The notes under the pieces were generated by a model that saw only the letters and a program-made list of their open reading frames with translations, searched no databases and was not told where the DNA came from. DNA of 64,000 bases. Source: Bacteroidota bacterium. GTDB taxonomy: Bacteria > Bacteroidota > Bacteroidia > Sphingobacteriales > Sphingobacteriaceae. The stretch is taken from positions 1 through 64,000 of the forward strand of contig JAFDZM010000091.1 in NCBI GenBank assembly GCA_018266915.1. Reading direction: 5' to 3'. Every line of letters starts with the position of its first letter. Position 1 is the first letter of the stretch. Below are positions 17,399 through 26,435 of this stretch, one piece after another. The position numbers and the translations under genes are program-made.

Positions 17399-17992
17399 AT
17401 GGGAAAAGCAGAGCGTACACGGGAGTTTATAGTTGAGAAGACTGCCCCCGTATTTAATCGTAAAGGGTATGCCGGCACATCAATGTCAGATCTGACGGAG
17501 ACAACCGGGCTTACCAAGGGCGCCATTTATGGCAATTTTGAAAACAAGGATGAAGTAGCATTGGCCGCTTTTGATTATAACCTGGCGCGGACCAGGCAAC
17601 GGGTAATGGCGGCGCAAAGTGAAAATCCTACTGCACTGGGCAAATTGCGTGCTTACATCAACGTATATCGTAAAGGACTTTTCAATCCGACCCTGTCGGC
17701 TGGGTGCCCGATTGTAAATACGGGGATTGAGGCAGATGATACGCATCCGCTACTCAAAAAGAAGGTCGGTGAGGCGCTAAACTCCTGGCACCGCAGTATT
17801 TCGGCTATTATTCACCAGGGCATACGTTCGGGTGAGATAAAGGAAAATGTAGATGTGTCCTCATTTGCATCATTGATGATTGCAATGATTGAAGGTGGGA
17901 TTACGGTATCCAAAATATCGGGAGATATCAGTTATATTAATCAAAGTCTTGATCAATTAGAGAAACTGATCGACACACAATTAAAAAAATAA
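17399..17992 (+). CDS. TetR/AcrR family transcriptional regulator
   Basis: The 197-residue repressor has the canonical N-terminal HTH (residues 4-52): TREFIVEKTAPVFNRKGYAGTSMSDLTETTGLTKGAIYGNFENKDEV in outline, with the recognition helix TKGAIYGNF. The C-terminal ligand domain (about 75-197) contains LSAGCPIVNTGIEAD, typical of the YcdC/TetR_C_6-like subgroup. It likely represses its own promoter through the palindrome at 17366-17381; the convergent Omp85-like gene could be a second target, but no copy of the site is seen there. Confidence 0.9.
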   Translation: MGKAERTREFIVEKTAPVFNRKGYAGTSMSDLTETTGLTKGAIYGNFENKDEVALAAFDYNLARTRQRVMAAQSENPTALGKLRAYINVYRKGLFNPTLSAGCPIVNTGIEADDTHPLLKKKVGEALNSWHRSISAIIHQGIRSGEIKENVDVSSFASLMIAMIEGGITVSKISGDISYINQSLDQLEKLIDTQLKK

Positions 17993-17997
17993 TCAGA

Positions 17998-19230
17998 TTA
18001 AAACACTTCTCCGAGGTTTACAAAAAAGCCATGTGAACCATGTATACCTACGCCGTAATCAAGGCAGACATTAGTGTCAGAATGTTTATTCATCTTAACG
18101 CGAATCCCAGCACCTGTACCAGGCGCAATGCCATTAAAAGTGTTTGCCGGGTAATTAGTAAACGTTTGCCCGTTGGCGAAAACAACACCACCCAGCAATC
18201 CATTCCGGGTTATCCCGAAGCGGTATTCAGTTTCAAGGTATAGCATATCTCTCCCCCTGAACCTTCCCTCAGCATAGCCGCGGCCACTGTTGGTGTACAT
18301 GTCTCCAGCGGTTTGAGGCAGGTCAAGATATGGTGTGCTTGCTGATGAGAACCAGCCCATTGCCCAAAAAGCCAGTACATTGTTGGAGTGGTCCGACAAC
18401 CGTAAATATTTTCTCAAATCGACTAAAACAGAATGCCAATTACTGCCGCTTCCTAAAAAGGTCATGTTTTGCCGGTAAGTTATACTGGCATATTGCCCGC
18501 CAAGCGGATTGATGCCATTTCTGCGGTCGTCATAAAGCAAATCAAGATTAATACCGGATGAAGTAGAAGCGTTGGTCAGTCCATATTTGTCAAAATCGGA
18601 TATGGACTTATCCAGGTTGCCCGCCGAGGATATATTATAATGGTAGTCTAAATTATACCCTATGCCTGCGTAAAAATCAGTAGCCAGCGTTTTATATAGT
18701 GTGGTATAGACCCGTGCATAATTGAAATTAATCTCGTCGGTTTGGGCAGTAGTGGTTTGCGTGCCGAGTCCATAGGTTTCGGTAGGAAATTTGGCCCAGC
18801 GGACATCGGCAACCAGCCTGTATTGATTATCAGGGAACCAGATTTCACCACGGTTATAAAATAGTTTCTGCGCCTTGGTATCATACGCCAGATCGCTTTG
18901 TATAGCTGAAAGGTTCTCTTTATGATTTGCACCAGTGTAAAAGGCGACATTCCCGGTTACATCAAAAACAAAGCCTGTGGATAGGGTATAACCGGGTGAG
19001 GGAACAACCGAAAAATTAAGCCGCCTCGACGAAGCATGGTCTGAAGCAGAGGTGTTTTTATTGAGAATGTGATTCACGATATCGATAGCGTCACGCTGTT
19101 TTGCAGAATCAGTTTTGCTGATAACAGAAACCTGCGATTTGTTTAAAGTCGATCGTATGCTGTCTGTTTGCGAATAGGAATTAACCGCAAACAAACTCAG
19201 GATGGCTATAATAGGGGTATTGAGTTTCAA
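17998..19230 (-). CDS. Omp85/surface antigen D15-like outer-membrane barrel
   Basis: The 410-residue product has a signal peptide ending near YSQ, then a 16-strand-type barrel without POTRA domains. The landmark GRGYAEGRFRGRDMLYLETEYRFGI matches the Omp85 loop-6 RGF/Y motif, and the last residues end in Phe as outer-membrane barrels do. It is shorter than BamA or TamA and probably has a role in export or passive passage rather than assembly. The only start in frame before the signal peptide is TTG at 19230. It converges on the TetR gene. Confidence 0.8.
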   Translation of the reverse strand: MKLNTPIIAILSLFAVNSYSQTDSIRSTLNKSQVSVISKTDSAKQRDAIDIVNHILNKNTSASDHASSRRLNFSVVPSPGYTLSTGFVFDVTGNVAFYTGANHKENLSAIQSDLAYDTKAQKLFYNRGEIWFPDNQYRLVADVRWAKFPTETYGLGTQTTTAQTDEINFNYARVYTTLYKTLATDFYAGIGYNLDYHYNISSAGNLDKSISDFDKYGLTNASTSSGINLDLLYDDRRNGINPLGGQYASITYRQNMTFLGSGSNWHSVLVDLRKYLRLSDHSNNVLAFWAMGWFSSASTPYLDLPQTAGDMYTNSGRGYAEGRFRGRDMLYLETEYRFGITRNGLLGGVVFANGQTFTNYPANTFNGIAPGTGAGIRVKMNKHSDTNVCLDYGVGIHGSHGFFVNLGEVF

Positions 19231-19338
19231 AGCCGTCGCGGTTGTAAATAGGTAAATGCAATATAAATATCTGTAGAGAATCTGAACTAAAAATGAAATT
19301 CAGGGGCGTTTTACAGATTTTAGTTTTTTTATAAAAAC

Positions 19339-19365
19339 AATAGCCGGGCATTAAACCCGGCTATT
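19339..19365 (-). terminator. hairpin AATAGCCGGG/CCCGGCTATT
   Basis: A 10-bp perfect stem with a 7-base loop. The minus strand continues with TGTTTTTA, the better terminator orientation. Confidence 0.55.
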
Positions 19366-19555
19366 TTCCCCTAATTAATTATTTAAAAGGCATACTATCA
19401 TTGCTGATGGTATAAAAACAAAACAAACTATTTTTAAAAAAGTTTAATTAGAACGATAAAAACTGCAAGATTTCTCTTATTTGAACAGAAAACAGGCCGG
19501 ATACCATAGTTTTAGAACTAATCTTAATCATTTAATGCTTTTTATTTGTTTTCCT

Positions 19556-19563
19556 TAACTTTG
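19556..19563 (+). promoter_or_regulatory. -7 box TAACTTTG adjacent to ATG
   Basis: The TAnnTTTG box ends four bases before the ATG at 19568, as in the TetR, HAD and antitoxin genes of this window. Confidence 0.4.
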
Positions 19564-19567
19564 AAAC

Positions 19568-20449
19568 ATGAAAACGGATGAACTTTCTGACCTTTGTGAT
19601 GCTAACTCGCGCGACTTAAAGCTCAAAGGCTTTAAAGTTTATGAGATAGAATCATCAGTTAGCCGGGCACCGACTTATAACCGCCGCGACTATTATAAGG
19701 TGTGCATTCTGAATGCCAATTGCATTATCCATTATGCTGACAGGAGCATTGAGTTTGAAGGGCCTACTTTGTTTTTTGCCAATCCGCATATTCCGTATTC
19801 GGCACAATTGCTTGCGCCAAAGCAAACAGGGTATGCCTGTTTGTTTACCGAAGGTTTTTTGGCTGTTAATGAGCGCTCAGAGTCACTTCAGGAATCGCCG
19901 TTATTTAAAATAGGTGGGACGCCTGCCTTTACGTTAAATAGTGATCAGGCGGAATTTATCAGCACCATTTTCAGAAAGATGCTGGAAGAAGGCGACACCG
20001 ATTATATTTATAAGAACGACCTGATACGCAATTACATAAACCTTATTATTCATGAGGCTTTGAAGATGCAGCCTTCGGCAAATTATGTAAAGCATAAAAA
20101 TGCATCATCGCGTATCACCTCCATGTTTCTTGAGCTGCTGGAAAGGCAGTTCCCGATAGAAAGTATGGACAGGCCGCTTCGTTTAAAAACCGCCCAGGAT
20201 TACGCCAACAATTTATCGGTGCATGTTAACCACCTGAACCGTTCAGTTAGAGAAATTACCGGCAAACCTACCACATCGCACATTGCTGACCGAATTATCA
20301 GCGAAGCCAAAGCATTGCTGCAGCACACCGATTGGAGCATAGCCGAAATTGCTTATGCCCTGGGCTTTGAATATCCTACTTACTTTAACAATTATTTTAA
20401 ACGGATTACCGGAACCGTTCCACGGTCGCTTCGGGTAAAAGTTGTTTGA
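19568..20449 (+). CDS. AraC family transcriptional regulator
   Basis: The 293-residue protein has a cupin-like N-terminal sensing half (residues 20-130, DRSIEFEGPTLFFANPHIPYSAQ) and a C-terminal double HTH (about 190-290) with the hallmark WSIAEIAYALGFEYPTYFNNYFKRITGTVP. It lies 107 bases before the aldo/keto reductase gene on the same strand and is the obvious candidate regulator of it. Pairs of this kind (AraC with an AKR or oxidoreductase) are common in Bacteroidota. Confidence 0.92.
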   Translation: MKTDELSDLCDANSRDLKLKGFKVYEIESSVSRAPTYNRRDYYKVCILNANCIIHYADRSIEFEGPTLFFANPHIPYSAQLLAPKQTGYACLFTEGFLAVNERSESLQESPLFKIGGTPAFTLNSDQAEFISTIFRKMLEEGDTDYIYKNDLIRNYINLIIHEALKMQPSANYVKHKNASSRITSMFLELLERQFPIESMDRPLRLKTAQDYANNLSVHVNHLNRSVREITGKPTTSHIADRIISEAKALLQHTDWSIAEIAYALGFEYPTYFNNYFKRITGTVPRSLRVKVV

Positions 20450-20501
20450 AAATCTTACTCTTTTGTTTGATTATCATTATAGGCTGCCCTATTAGCAGAA
20501 C

Positions 20502-20509
20502 TACCTTTG
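20502..20509 (+). promoter_or_regulatory. -7 box TACCTTTG
   Basis: It matches TAnnTTTG and lies 47 bases before the aldo/keto reductase ATG, giving this gene its own promoter separate from the AraC gene. Confidence 0.4.
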
Positions 20510-20556
20510 TATTGCATTGTTACTCATTAACAATCGGATTGTAAACAAAAGAAATA

Positions 20557-21537
20557 ATGGAAAAAAGGAAATTAGGAAACGGTCTTGAGGTTTCGGCCAT
20601 TGGTTTGGGCTGTATGGGTTTGAGTTATGGATATGGTCCTGCAACTGATATACAAGACGCTATAAAATTGATCCGTGCTGCATTTGATCGTGGCGTCACC
20701 TTTTTTGATTCAGCCGAGGCATACGGCCCTTTTAAAAATGAAGAATTATTAGGGGAAGCGTTGGCGCCATTTCGCGATGAGGTGGTAATTGCCACCAAGT
20801 TTGGCTTTAAGAATGGCAATGTACAGGAAGGAATGGATAGTCGGCCTGAGAATATACGTGCCGTAACCGATGCTGCATTAAAAAGATTAAAGACTGACCG
20901 CATCGATCTGCTTTACCAACACCGTGTTGATCCTAACGTTCCTATGGAAGATGTTGCAGGAGCGGTAAAAGATTTGGTGCAGGCAGGAAAAGTAAAGTAT
21001 TTCGGTTTATCAGAAGCGGGTGTACAAAGTATAAGAAAAGCTCATGCTGTAATGCCCGTTACTGCTTTGCAAAGTGAATATTCTTTATGGTGGAGAGAGC
21101 CGGAAGCAGAGGTAATCCCAGCCCTTGAAGAACTGGGCATTGGTTTTGTGCCATTCAGTCCGTTGGGCAAAGGGTTTTTAACGGGAGCCATTAATGAAAA
21201 TACCCAATTTGATAGTGCCGATTTCCGCAATATAGTTCCGCGTTTCAGTCCTGAAGCTCGTAAAGCTAACCAAGCTATGGTCGACCTGATTGGCGAAATA
21301 GCAGAACAGAAACAGGCTACCCGTGCCCAAGTTGCGCTTGCATGGGTACTCGCACAAAAACCATGGATAGTACCAATTCCGGGGACAACCAAATTGCACC
21401 GCTTGGAAGAAAATCTTGGGGCAGCTGATGTAACGCTCACCACTGATGATTTGCGCAAAATTGAAGAAGCAGCTTCAGCGATCACAATTGAAGGGGCACG
21501 TTATCCGCAGCATTTGCAACAAAGGGTAGGGAAGTAA
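20557..21537 (+). CDS. aldo/keto reductase
   Basis: The 326-residue enzyme is a full-length AKR barrel of the YajO/AKR13 kind. The catalytic tetrad is visible: Asp51 and Tyr56 in FFDSAEAYG, Lys81 in IATKFGF, and His122 in LLYQHRVDP. The NADPH-binding C-terminal IPGTTKLHRLEENL motif is intact. It should reduce aldehydes or ketones with NADPH. The adjacent AraC gene suggests inducible expression. Confidence 0.93.
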   Translation: MEKRKLGNGLEVSAIGLGCMGLSYGYGPATDIQDAIKLIRAAFDRGVTFFDSAEAYGPFKNEELLGEALAPFRDEVVIATKFGFKNGNVQEGMDSRPENIRAVTDAALKRLKTDRIDLLYQHRVDPNVPMEDVAGAVKDLVQAGKVKYFGLSEAGVQSIRKAHAVMPVTALQSEYSLWWREPEAEVIPALEELGIGFVPFSPLGKGFLTGAINENTQFDSADFRNIVPRFSPEARKANQAMVDLIGEIAEQKQATRAQVALAWVLAQKPWIVPIPGTTKLHRLEENLGAADVTLTTDDLRKIEEAASAITIEGARYPQHLQQRVGK

Positions 21538-21550
21538 AATAAGTCGCATT

Positions 21551-21653
21551 CTTAATAGTGATTCTTTGTGATCCTCTGTGTAAAACTCAGTGCCCTTTGT
21601 GGTTATAATTTTATCACAAAGGACACTGAAAATTTCATAAAGTTCACGGAGGA
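21551..21653. repeat. CTTTGTG-type inverted repeat
   Basis: CAGTGCCCTTTGTGG and TCACAAAGGACACTG pair imperfectly around GTTATAATTTTA, with outer arms TTTGTGATCCTCTGTG and TTCACGGAGGAATC. This resembles a widespread Bacteroidota intergenic palindrome. It fills the space between the convergent AKR and PepSY-like genes. Confidence 0.5.
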
Positions 21654-21656
21654 ATC

Positions 21657-22085
21657 TCAATCTGCCTTCACAAACTTTCCGCTTTCGTCAAAAATTAAAT
21701 CTTTCCCTTTTATTTCTGCTTCAAAAAAATGTTTGCCAGTGGCATCGGTTACCTTACCGGCCTCTTTTATTTTAGTGCCATTGTAATGCGACTTTACATA
21801 AGCTGCTACTTCTATAGGTAACTGGCTAACCGGGATAGCGTTCACTTCTTCAACAAATTCTCCAGCAGGCGTGAATTGAACAGATGTGTCTTCGCCTGAT
21901 TTACCGCCCCAGTTGGCTTCGTAGTTTCCTTTTTCTTTTTCCCAGCTCACTTTCCCAGCTTTAGGATATTTTTTAGCCAGAGCTTCCTTTACTGCCGATG
22001 GTACATCTTTAGCCTTAATGTCCTGTGCGTTGGCACTCACCGCAAAAGCAAAAATTGCGGGCAAAATAAATACTGTTTTTTTCAT
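21657..22085 (-). CDS. periplasmic PepSY-like (DUF2874) protein
   Basis: The 142-residue product has a signal peptide ending VSANAQ, then two PepSY-like/BLIP-like units: DVPSAVKEALAKKYPKAGKVSWEKEKGNYEANW and a second with LPIEVAAYVKSHYNGTKIKEAGKVTDATGKHFFEAEI in outline. These proteins are small, exported and of unknown activity. The start at 22085 begins the signal peptide; eight more residues upstream are in frame but are not part of it. Confidence 0.85.
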   Translation of the reverse strand: MKKTVFILPAIFAFAVSANAQDIKAKDVPSAVKEALAKKYPKAGKVSWEKEKGNYEANWGGKSGEDTSVQFTPAGEFVEEVNAIPVSQLPIEVAAYVKSHYNGTKIKEAGKVTDATGKHFFEAEIKGKDLIFDESGKFVKAD

Positions 22086-22589
22086 GATTTCTGCGTTTGA
22101 TTTTCTCAATTATAAAACAGCAATCTGGAAGAATGCGGGATATTGTTTGGATAAAAACTGAAGATCGAAAAGTGGTTTGAGTTAGGAGAGAAAGAGGGGG
22201 TACCACAGGCCCAAAAAGTTAAGAAATAAAAAAAGAGAAAGTTTGGGGCTTTCTCTCTTCTTCTCAATAATTAACTGAACTCATAATTAAATCATAAAGA
22301 ACGAGGGTTTTGTTTTAGATTGATAATTAAGAATCAATACAAATATATAGTCTATCGGGTTAACAGACTAATATTTTTTTATTATTTTAATGCTAATTTT
22401 TCAACATTTATATTAAAATATACCATTTTTCGTGAAAAATGTTAATAACTTTTGGCGAAGTAGGAGATTGGCGGCAAAAAATATGTTTTCAGATGTATTT
22501 TTTGATAAATTGATAATTTGTATACTATATATTTGATATAATTATATTAATATCATAATTTACTATAGTTATTTTTATCAATTTTTTAT
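22086..22589. other. intergenic stretch with possible small RNA
   Basis: No protein gene is supported between the PepSY-like gene and the cysM-type gene. The AT-rich stretch has a minus-strand TATATTTG box at 22340-22347 and a minus-strand terminator at 22227-22256; see the candidate RNA entry. Confidence 0.4.
22227..22335 (-). ncRNA. candidate small RNA ending in intrinsic terminator
   Basis: On the minus strand a TATATTTG box (22340-22347) is followed by about 100 bases and then an 8-bp stem (AGAGAAAG/CTTTCTCT) with a run of seven T. The transcript would be about 108 nt and contains only a six-codon frame. The alternative is that the hairpin merely terminates the cysM-type gene 330 bases upstream. 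Confidence 0.35.
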
Positions 22590-23462
22590 TTATCCGAACA
22601 AATTGCTGCTTAAATAGCGGTCGCCACGGTCACACACGATAAATACGATAACACCTTCTTTTAGCTCTCCTGCAAGCCTTATGGCTGCCGCCGCTGCGCC
22701 GCCGCTGCTCATACCTGCGAAGATACCTTCAACCTTTGCCAGTTTCCGGGTTGTTTCAACTGCTTCAGGCTCGGCAATGTCCATTACGCGATCAACACGG
22801 GCAGGTTCAAATATTTTAGGAAGATAAGCCTCCGGCCAGCGACGGATGCCTGGGATACATGACCCTTCAGTAGGTTGGCAGCCTACTACCTGTATATTGC
22901 TGTTTTGTTCCTTTAAATACCTGGAGCAACCCATTATAGTCCCTGTGGTACCCATTGCACTTACAAAGTGGGTTATTTTACCTTGTGTATTGCGCCAGAT
23001 TTCTGGTCCGGTGGTTTTAATGTGCGCTTTATAATTGTCGGGATTGGCAAACTGGTTCAGAATAAAATATTCGCCTGTTGCAGCTTTCTCCTCTGCGTAA
23101 TCGCGGCATGCTTCTATGCCATCCAGTAAAGTAACTTTAGCGCCGAAAGCTTCCATAGCCAGCGTACGTTCTTTTGTAGAGCTTGATGGCAATGCCAGCT
23201 CCATCTCCAATCCATAAATACAAGCTATCATGGCCAGGGCAATTCCTGTGTTTCCGCTTGTGGCCTCAATCAGTTTCATGCCTGGTCTAATATCTCCGCG
23301 TTCAATCGCACTACGGATCATATTTAACGCCGCACGGTCTTTTACACTTCCGCCGGGGTTGTTACCCTCAAGCTTAGCATAGATAGTTACATTGGGATTG
23401 GGGTTGAGTTTTTTTAGTTCTACAAGGGGCGTATTGCCAATCAGATCAATTATGGTAGACAT
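22590..23462 (-). CDS. cysM: cysteine synthase, CysM type
   Basis: The 290-residue PLP enzyme makes cysteine from O-acetylserine and sulfide or thiosulfate. Visible landmarks are IGNTPLVEL, the PLP Lys41 in GGSVKDRAAL, the substrate loop TSGNTG, the phosphate loop SAMGTTGTIMG, and the C-terminal GMSSGGAAAAA. The shorter length and lack of the CysK C-terminal extension favour CysM. It lies downstream of the serine acetyltransferase gene in the same direction, separated by a repeat element. Confidence 0.93.
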   Translation of the reverse strand: MSTIIDLIGNTPLVELKKLNPNPNVTIYAKLEGNNPGGSVKDRAALNMIRSAIERGDIRPGMKLIEATSGNTGIALAMIACIYGLEMELALPSSSTKERTLAMEAFGAKVTLLDGIEACRDYAEEKAATGEYFILNQFANPDNYKAHIKTTGPEIWRNTQGKITHFVSAMGTTGTIMGCSRYLKEQNSNIQVVGCQPTEGSCIPGIRRWPEAYLPKIFEPARVDRVMDIAEPEAVETTRKLAKVEGIFAGMSSGGAAAAAIRLAGELKEGVIVFIVCDRGDRYLSSNLFG

Positions 23463-23472
23463 TTTGTTTGTT

Positions 23473-23618
23473 TGAATGGTTGATTATGTTGAATGGTTAA
23501 GTAGTTGATTATGTTGAGTAGTTAAGCGGTTAAATAGTAGATTAGTTGGATTGATTTATTATGAGAAATATTCCACCACTTAACTCATCAACTACTTAAC
23601 CACTTAACCAATCAACTA
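23473..23618. repeat. inverted pair of AACCACTTAAC-type repeats
   Basis: The left part has GGTTAAGTAGTTGATTATG-type units and the right part the complementary AACTACTTAACCACTTAACC units, so the element can fold into a long imperfect hairpin. It fills the gap between cysM and the acetyltransferase and reaches the stop codon of the latter. Confidence 0.65.
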
Positions 23619-24434
23619 TTCCTTAATTTTTTCTTTCAGCAGGCTCACCTCATGTGTATGGTAAACCTTTGAGTATGGCGGCACCGATTTTGTAAGCCAT
23701 ACGTTACCGCCAATAACGCTGCCTTCGCCGATTACTGTGCGGCCACCGAGTATTGTTGCTCCGGCGTAAATCACCACATTATCTTCAACCGTTGGGTGGC
23801 GCTGGGCATGTGCCGGGGTTTTTGTTACGCTTAACGCACCCAAAGTAACCCCCTGGAAAAGTTTTACATGCTGGCCGATCACGCATGTTTCTCCGATAAC
23901 AACCCCTGTACCGTGGTCAATATGAAAATACTCTCCTATCTGCGCAGCAGGGTGAATATCGATCCCGGTTTTTGAGTGGGCATACTCAGTCAATATACGT
24001 GGTATTAGCGGTACACCTAATTGATGCAATGCATGTGCAAGACGGTAGAATGAAATGGCATAAAAGCCCGGATAAGCGCGTATCACCTCAAACTCACTTT
24101 TTGCTGCAGGGTCGCCATCAAAAGTTGCTTGTATATCGTTATTTAATATTCGGTATAGCTCGGGCAAACCATTAAAAAATGCTATGGATAACTGCTCATT
24201 CTTTTCATCGAGTGTGCCGCGTGTAGCATTCAGGATATCATAAAGCATGTGCTCCAGTTTTTTGAACTCAGATTCGAGCTGGTGCACATAAGTAAACAGG
24301 CGATTGGATTGTTCGGGGTATAGCAAACGGATAACCTGCAGCGCCCATTCCGCTATTTCTTTATTGGATGGTACAGCCCCGGTGATCTGCTGCTTATCTA
24401 ATATATGTTGGTAGAATGATTTATCTATAGTCAT
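23616..24434 (-). CDS. cysE: serine O-acetyltransferase
   Basis: The 272-residue enzyme makes O-acetylserine from serine and acetyl-CoA, the first committed step of cysteine synthesis. The N-terminal helical domain (residues 20-130) is followed by a left-handed hexapeptide helix: GIDIHPAAQIGEYFHIDHGTGVVIGE with the catalytic HxxDH-type His residues, then VTLGALSV and VGGNVWLT-like turns. The length fits the EpsC/SAT type. It lies upstream of cysM, giving a short cysteine pathway unit. Confidence 0.92.
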   Translation of the reverse strand: MTIDKSFYQHILDKQQITGAVPSNKEIAEWALQVIRLLYPEQSNRLFTYVHQLESEFKKLEHMLYDILNATRGTLDEKNEQLSIAFFNGLPELYRILNNDIQATFDGDPAAKSEFEVIRAYPGFYAISFYRLAHALHQLGVPLIPRILTEYAHSKTGIDIHPAAQIGEYFHIDHGTGVVIGETCVIGQHVKLFQGVTLGALSVTKTPAHAQRHPTVEDNVVIYAGATILGGRTVIGEGSVIGGNVWLTKSVPPYSKVYHTHEVSLLKEKIKE

Positions 24435-24819
24435 TTCTCTATTCTCTTAGCTTCAAAAAAATGTAATCGCTCTGGCAAAACAATTTTAATTAAAAACTGG
24501 GTTTACCTGGTCTCCTAAATGTCAAAACATAACTTAAATGCAAGAATTAAGGCAACTTGCATAAGGTAAAATAAGGTTTTACAGGCGAATGTTTTTATAA
24601 TTAAAATTTGCCCTTAAAAACGTATGGTTGAGCCATAAAGTTACAAATAATATGCTGTACTCCGCATGTTCTACCTACTTAATAGTTAAAATAGAGTGTT
24701 TCTACGCAAGCAGGTTTTCGGGTTTTACTTAATTCAATTTAAAATAGGAAAACACTGCTGACATAAGGCTGTCACTTGCGTATGGTTACTTTGAATTATA
24801 AATCAAAAAGAAACACGCC
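24435..24819. other. divergent intergenic region
   Basis: No gene is supported. It carries one CGTAGAAACACT box (minus orientation, 24695-24706) and presumably the promoters of cysE and the DinB-like gene. Confidence 0.4.
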
Positions 24820-25317
24820 ATGACAACCATTGAATCATTATTAAAAGAAATGCACCAGGAAGCTGAAACCACCCGTAAAATGTTATCACGTATACCAGAT
24901 GATAAATACGACTGGCAACCGCACGAAAAAAGCATGACCGTACGCCGCCTGGCTACCCATATCGCCGACATTCCCTCATGGGTAGAACTGGCAATAGATG
25001 ATGACGGGCTGAATTTTGCTACCAGCACCCATAAAGAACCCGTTATTAATAACACTAATGAGCTTTTACAATTTATGGATGAAAGTGTAAGAAAAGGTGG
25101 CGAAGCATTGAGTAAAGCCAATGAAGAACTATTAAATAAGGAGTGGACACTTGCCAATGGCGACCATGTAATAAGTGTGCGCCCTAAAAGTGAAGTAATA
25201 CGTATGGCTTATTGCCAGATAGTGCACCACCGCGCACAATTAGGTGTTTATCTTCGTTTACTAAATGTTCCTATACCAGGCAGTTACGGGCCAAGCGCCG
25301 ACGAAATGCCCTCCTGA
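24820..25317 (+). CDS. DinB family protein
   Basis: The 165-residue protein is a four-helix DinB/YfiT-like bundle. The three metal-ligand His positions are present: MTVRRLATHIADIP near residue 47, and IVHHRAQLGVYL near residues 137-138. DinB-like proteins bind a divalent metal and several act as thiol-dependent transferases or hydrolases; the substrate is unknown. A good terminator follows. Confidence 0.88.
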   Translation: MTTIESLLKEMHQEAETTRKMLSRIPDDKYDWQPHEKSMTVRRLATHIADIPSWVELAIDDDGLNFATSTHKEPVINNTNELLQFMDESVRKGGEALSKANEELLNKEWTLANGDHVISVRPKSEVIRMAYCQIVHHRAQLGVYLRLLNVPIPGSYGPSADEMPS

Positions 25318-25336
25318 TGAGTTAATTAGGTTTTTG

Positions 25337-25370
25337 AAAGCAGGACAAGGCAAGCTTATCCTGCTTTTTT
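25337..25370 (+). terminator. intrinsic terminator
   Basis: AAAGCAGGA and TCCTGCTTT form a 9-bp stem followed by TTT, 20 bases after the DinB-like gene. Confidence 0.75.
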
Positions 25371-25482
25371 AGTTTTCCACATTTTACACCTATGAAAATA
25401 CCGTGAAAAAACGGGGTGTTTTTCATTTTTATTCGTGATAATTTAGCATTGTGCTGTAGGGGATTATCACATTTTACTCTGT

Positions 25483-25845
25483 ATGGAAACTTGGGACTAT
25501 TATATTTCCGGTATATGGAAATTGAAGACAGGTGATGCTGAACACATTACCGATGTATTTCTGCACGATGCAAGCAGCGGGTTTGGAAAGGGTGTGAAAA
25601 CACAAATAGATGATGTAGTGAGCTTGCTTAAAGACGGAGCAAGAATTACTACCATTACCTGGAACTATCACCTGATTCAATGGCGTTATGGTGCAAAGGT
25701 AGATTTCGTAGAAACTGATGGCTGTACTATCCTGCGTACACATCCTGATGCCAGCACGTTTGATGATTTGGAAAGTGCAATACAAATGCAATATCTGATG
25801 GCTGAAGAGCCTGAACAATTAGAAACGAGGAAATCCACCCGGTGA
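25483..25845 (+). CDS. DUF3892 domain protein
   Basis: The 120-residue protein matches the DUF3892 pattern: YYISGIWK, ITDVFLHDASSGFGKGVKTQIDDVVSLLKDG, ITTITWNYHLIQWRYGAKV and a late LRTHPDAS segment. The domain has no known activity. Its upstream region carries the sequence ACCGTGAAAAAACGGGG near 25400, similar to one before the gene at 26436, hinting at joint control. Confidence 0.8.
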   Translation: METWDYYISGIWKLKTGDAEHITDVFLHDASSGFGKGVKTQIDDVVSLLKDGARITTITWNYHLIQWRYGAKVDFVETDGCTILRTHPDASTFDDLESAIQMQYLMAEEPEQLETRKSTR

Positions 25846-25992
25846 GCGGGCTTGCCGGCATAGGGTAATAAATATTCCTATCTGAACTTTATCTGTGGAT
25901 TATAAATTGGTTAATTAGTGGTATGCCGTTCCGTGGTAAGAACGGCATTTTTTGTTTTATGACTTTACGCAATTATTTATTCCGATTACAGT

Positions 25993-26208
25993 CTATCGTC
26001 TTTTCTTATCAGAGACAATAAATATAATCCCAACTATAAGCAGCCCGCCACCCAAATATGGCGGCCATGTGAGTTGTTGCTTTTTATCTACTGATACTGA
26101 TAAAGGGCCAACATCTACTACTTTTTCCTTTTTGGTAAAAGATATACCCGACCAGATGAGCATTACGGCTCCGGCGATGATTAAAATGATGCCAAGATTT
26201 CTGTTCAT
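25993..26208 (-). CDS. DUF3185-like small membrane protein
   Basis: The 71-residue protein has two membrane helices (residues 5-21 and 49-66) separated by the short loop TKKEKVVDVGPLSVSVDKKQQL. The pattern (NRNLGIILIIAGAVMLIW, then GGGLLIVGIIFIV) matches DUF3185/CcmD-like small membrane proteins. Role unknown. Confidence 0.7.
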   Translation of the reverse strand: MNRNLGIILIIAGAVMLIWSGISFTKKEKVVDVGPLSVSVDKKQQLTWPPYLGGGLLIVGIIFIVSDKKRR

Positions 26209-26323
26209 TGATAAGTTTGTTTAAGTGTATTGAACAAGCTGCTAATATCCAATTATTTACTCGTATTTTCCAACCTGAAAAGAGCCTTAATTGTTCTAAA
26301 AATGGCTTAAATTTTCGGATTAT

Positions 26324-26377
26324 ACGGTGTTTTTCCGGGTTTAAACCTACATAAAAATACCGTTAAAACACGGGTTT
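26324..26377. promoter_or_regulatory. paired AAAACAC(G)-type boxes
   Basis: ACGGTGTTTTTCCGGGTTT (26324-26342) and ACCGTTAAAACACGGGTTT (26359-26377) lie 59-112 bases before the gene at 26436. The core AAAACAC recurs in the boxes at 6827-6860, 24695-24706 and near 25400. Confidence 0.4.
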
Positions 26378-26435
26378 CATCGTGTTATAATATGCCGTAA
26401 GTTTGTATAAACAATACCAATATCATATTGTAACT

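Larger units (their letters stand above)
19231..19567. other. divergent intergenic region with hairpin
   Basis: This region separates the minus-strand barrel gene and the plus-strand AraC gene. It contains a strong hairpin at 19339-19365 whose T-rich tail lies on the minus strand, suggesting a short minus-strand transcript ending there; an eight-codon frame on that strand precedes it. No other feature is clear. Confidence 0.4.

Noticed and set aside
25952..26224. Plus-strand frame opposite the DUF3185-like gene
   Set aside because: It is the antisense of a clear two-helix membrane protein and has no motif.
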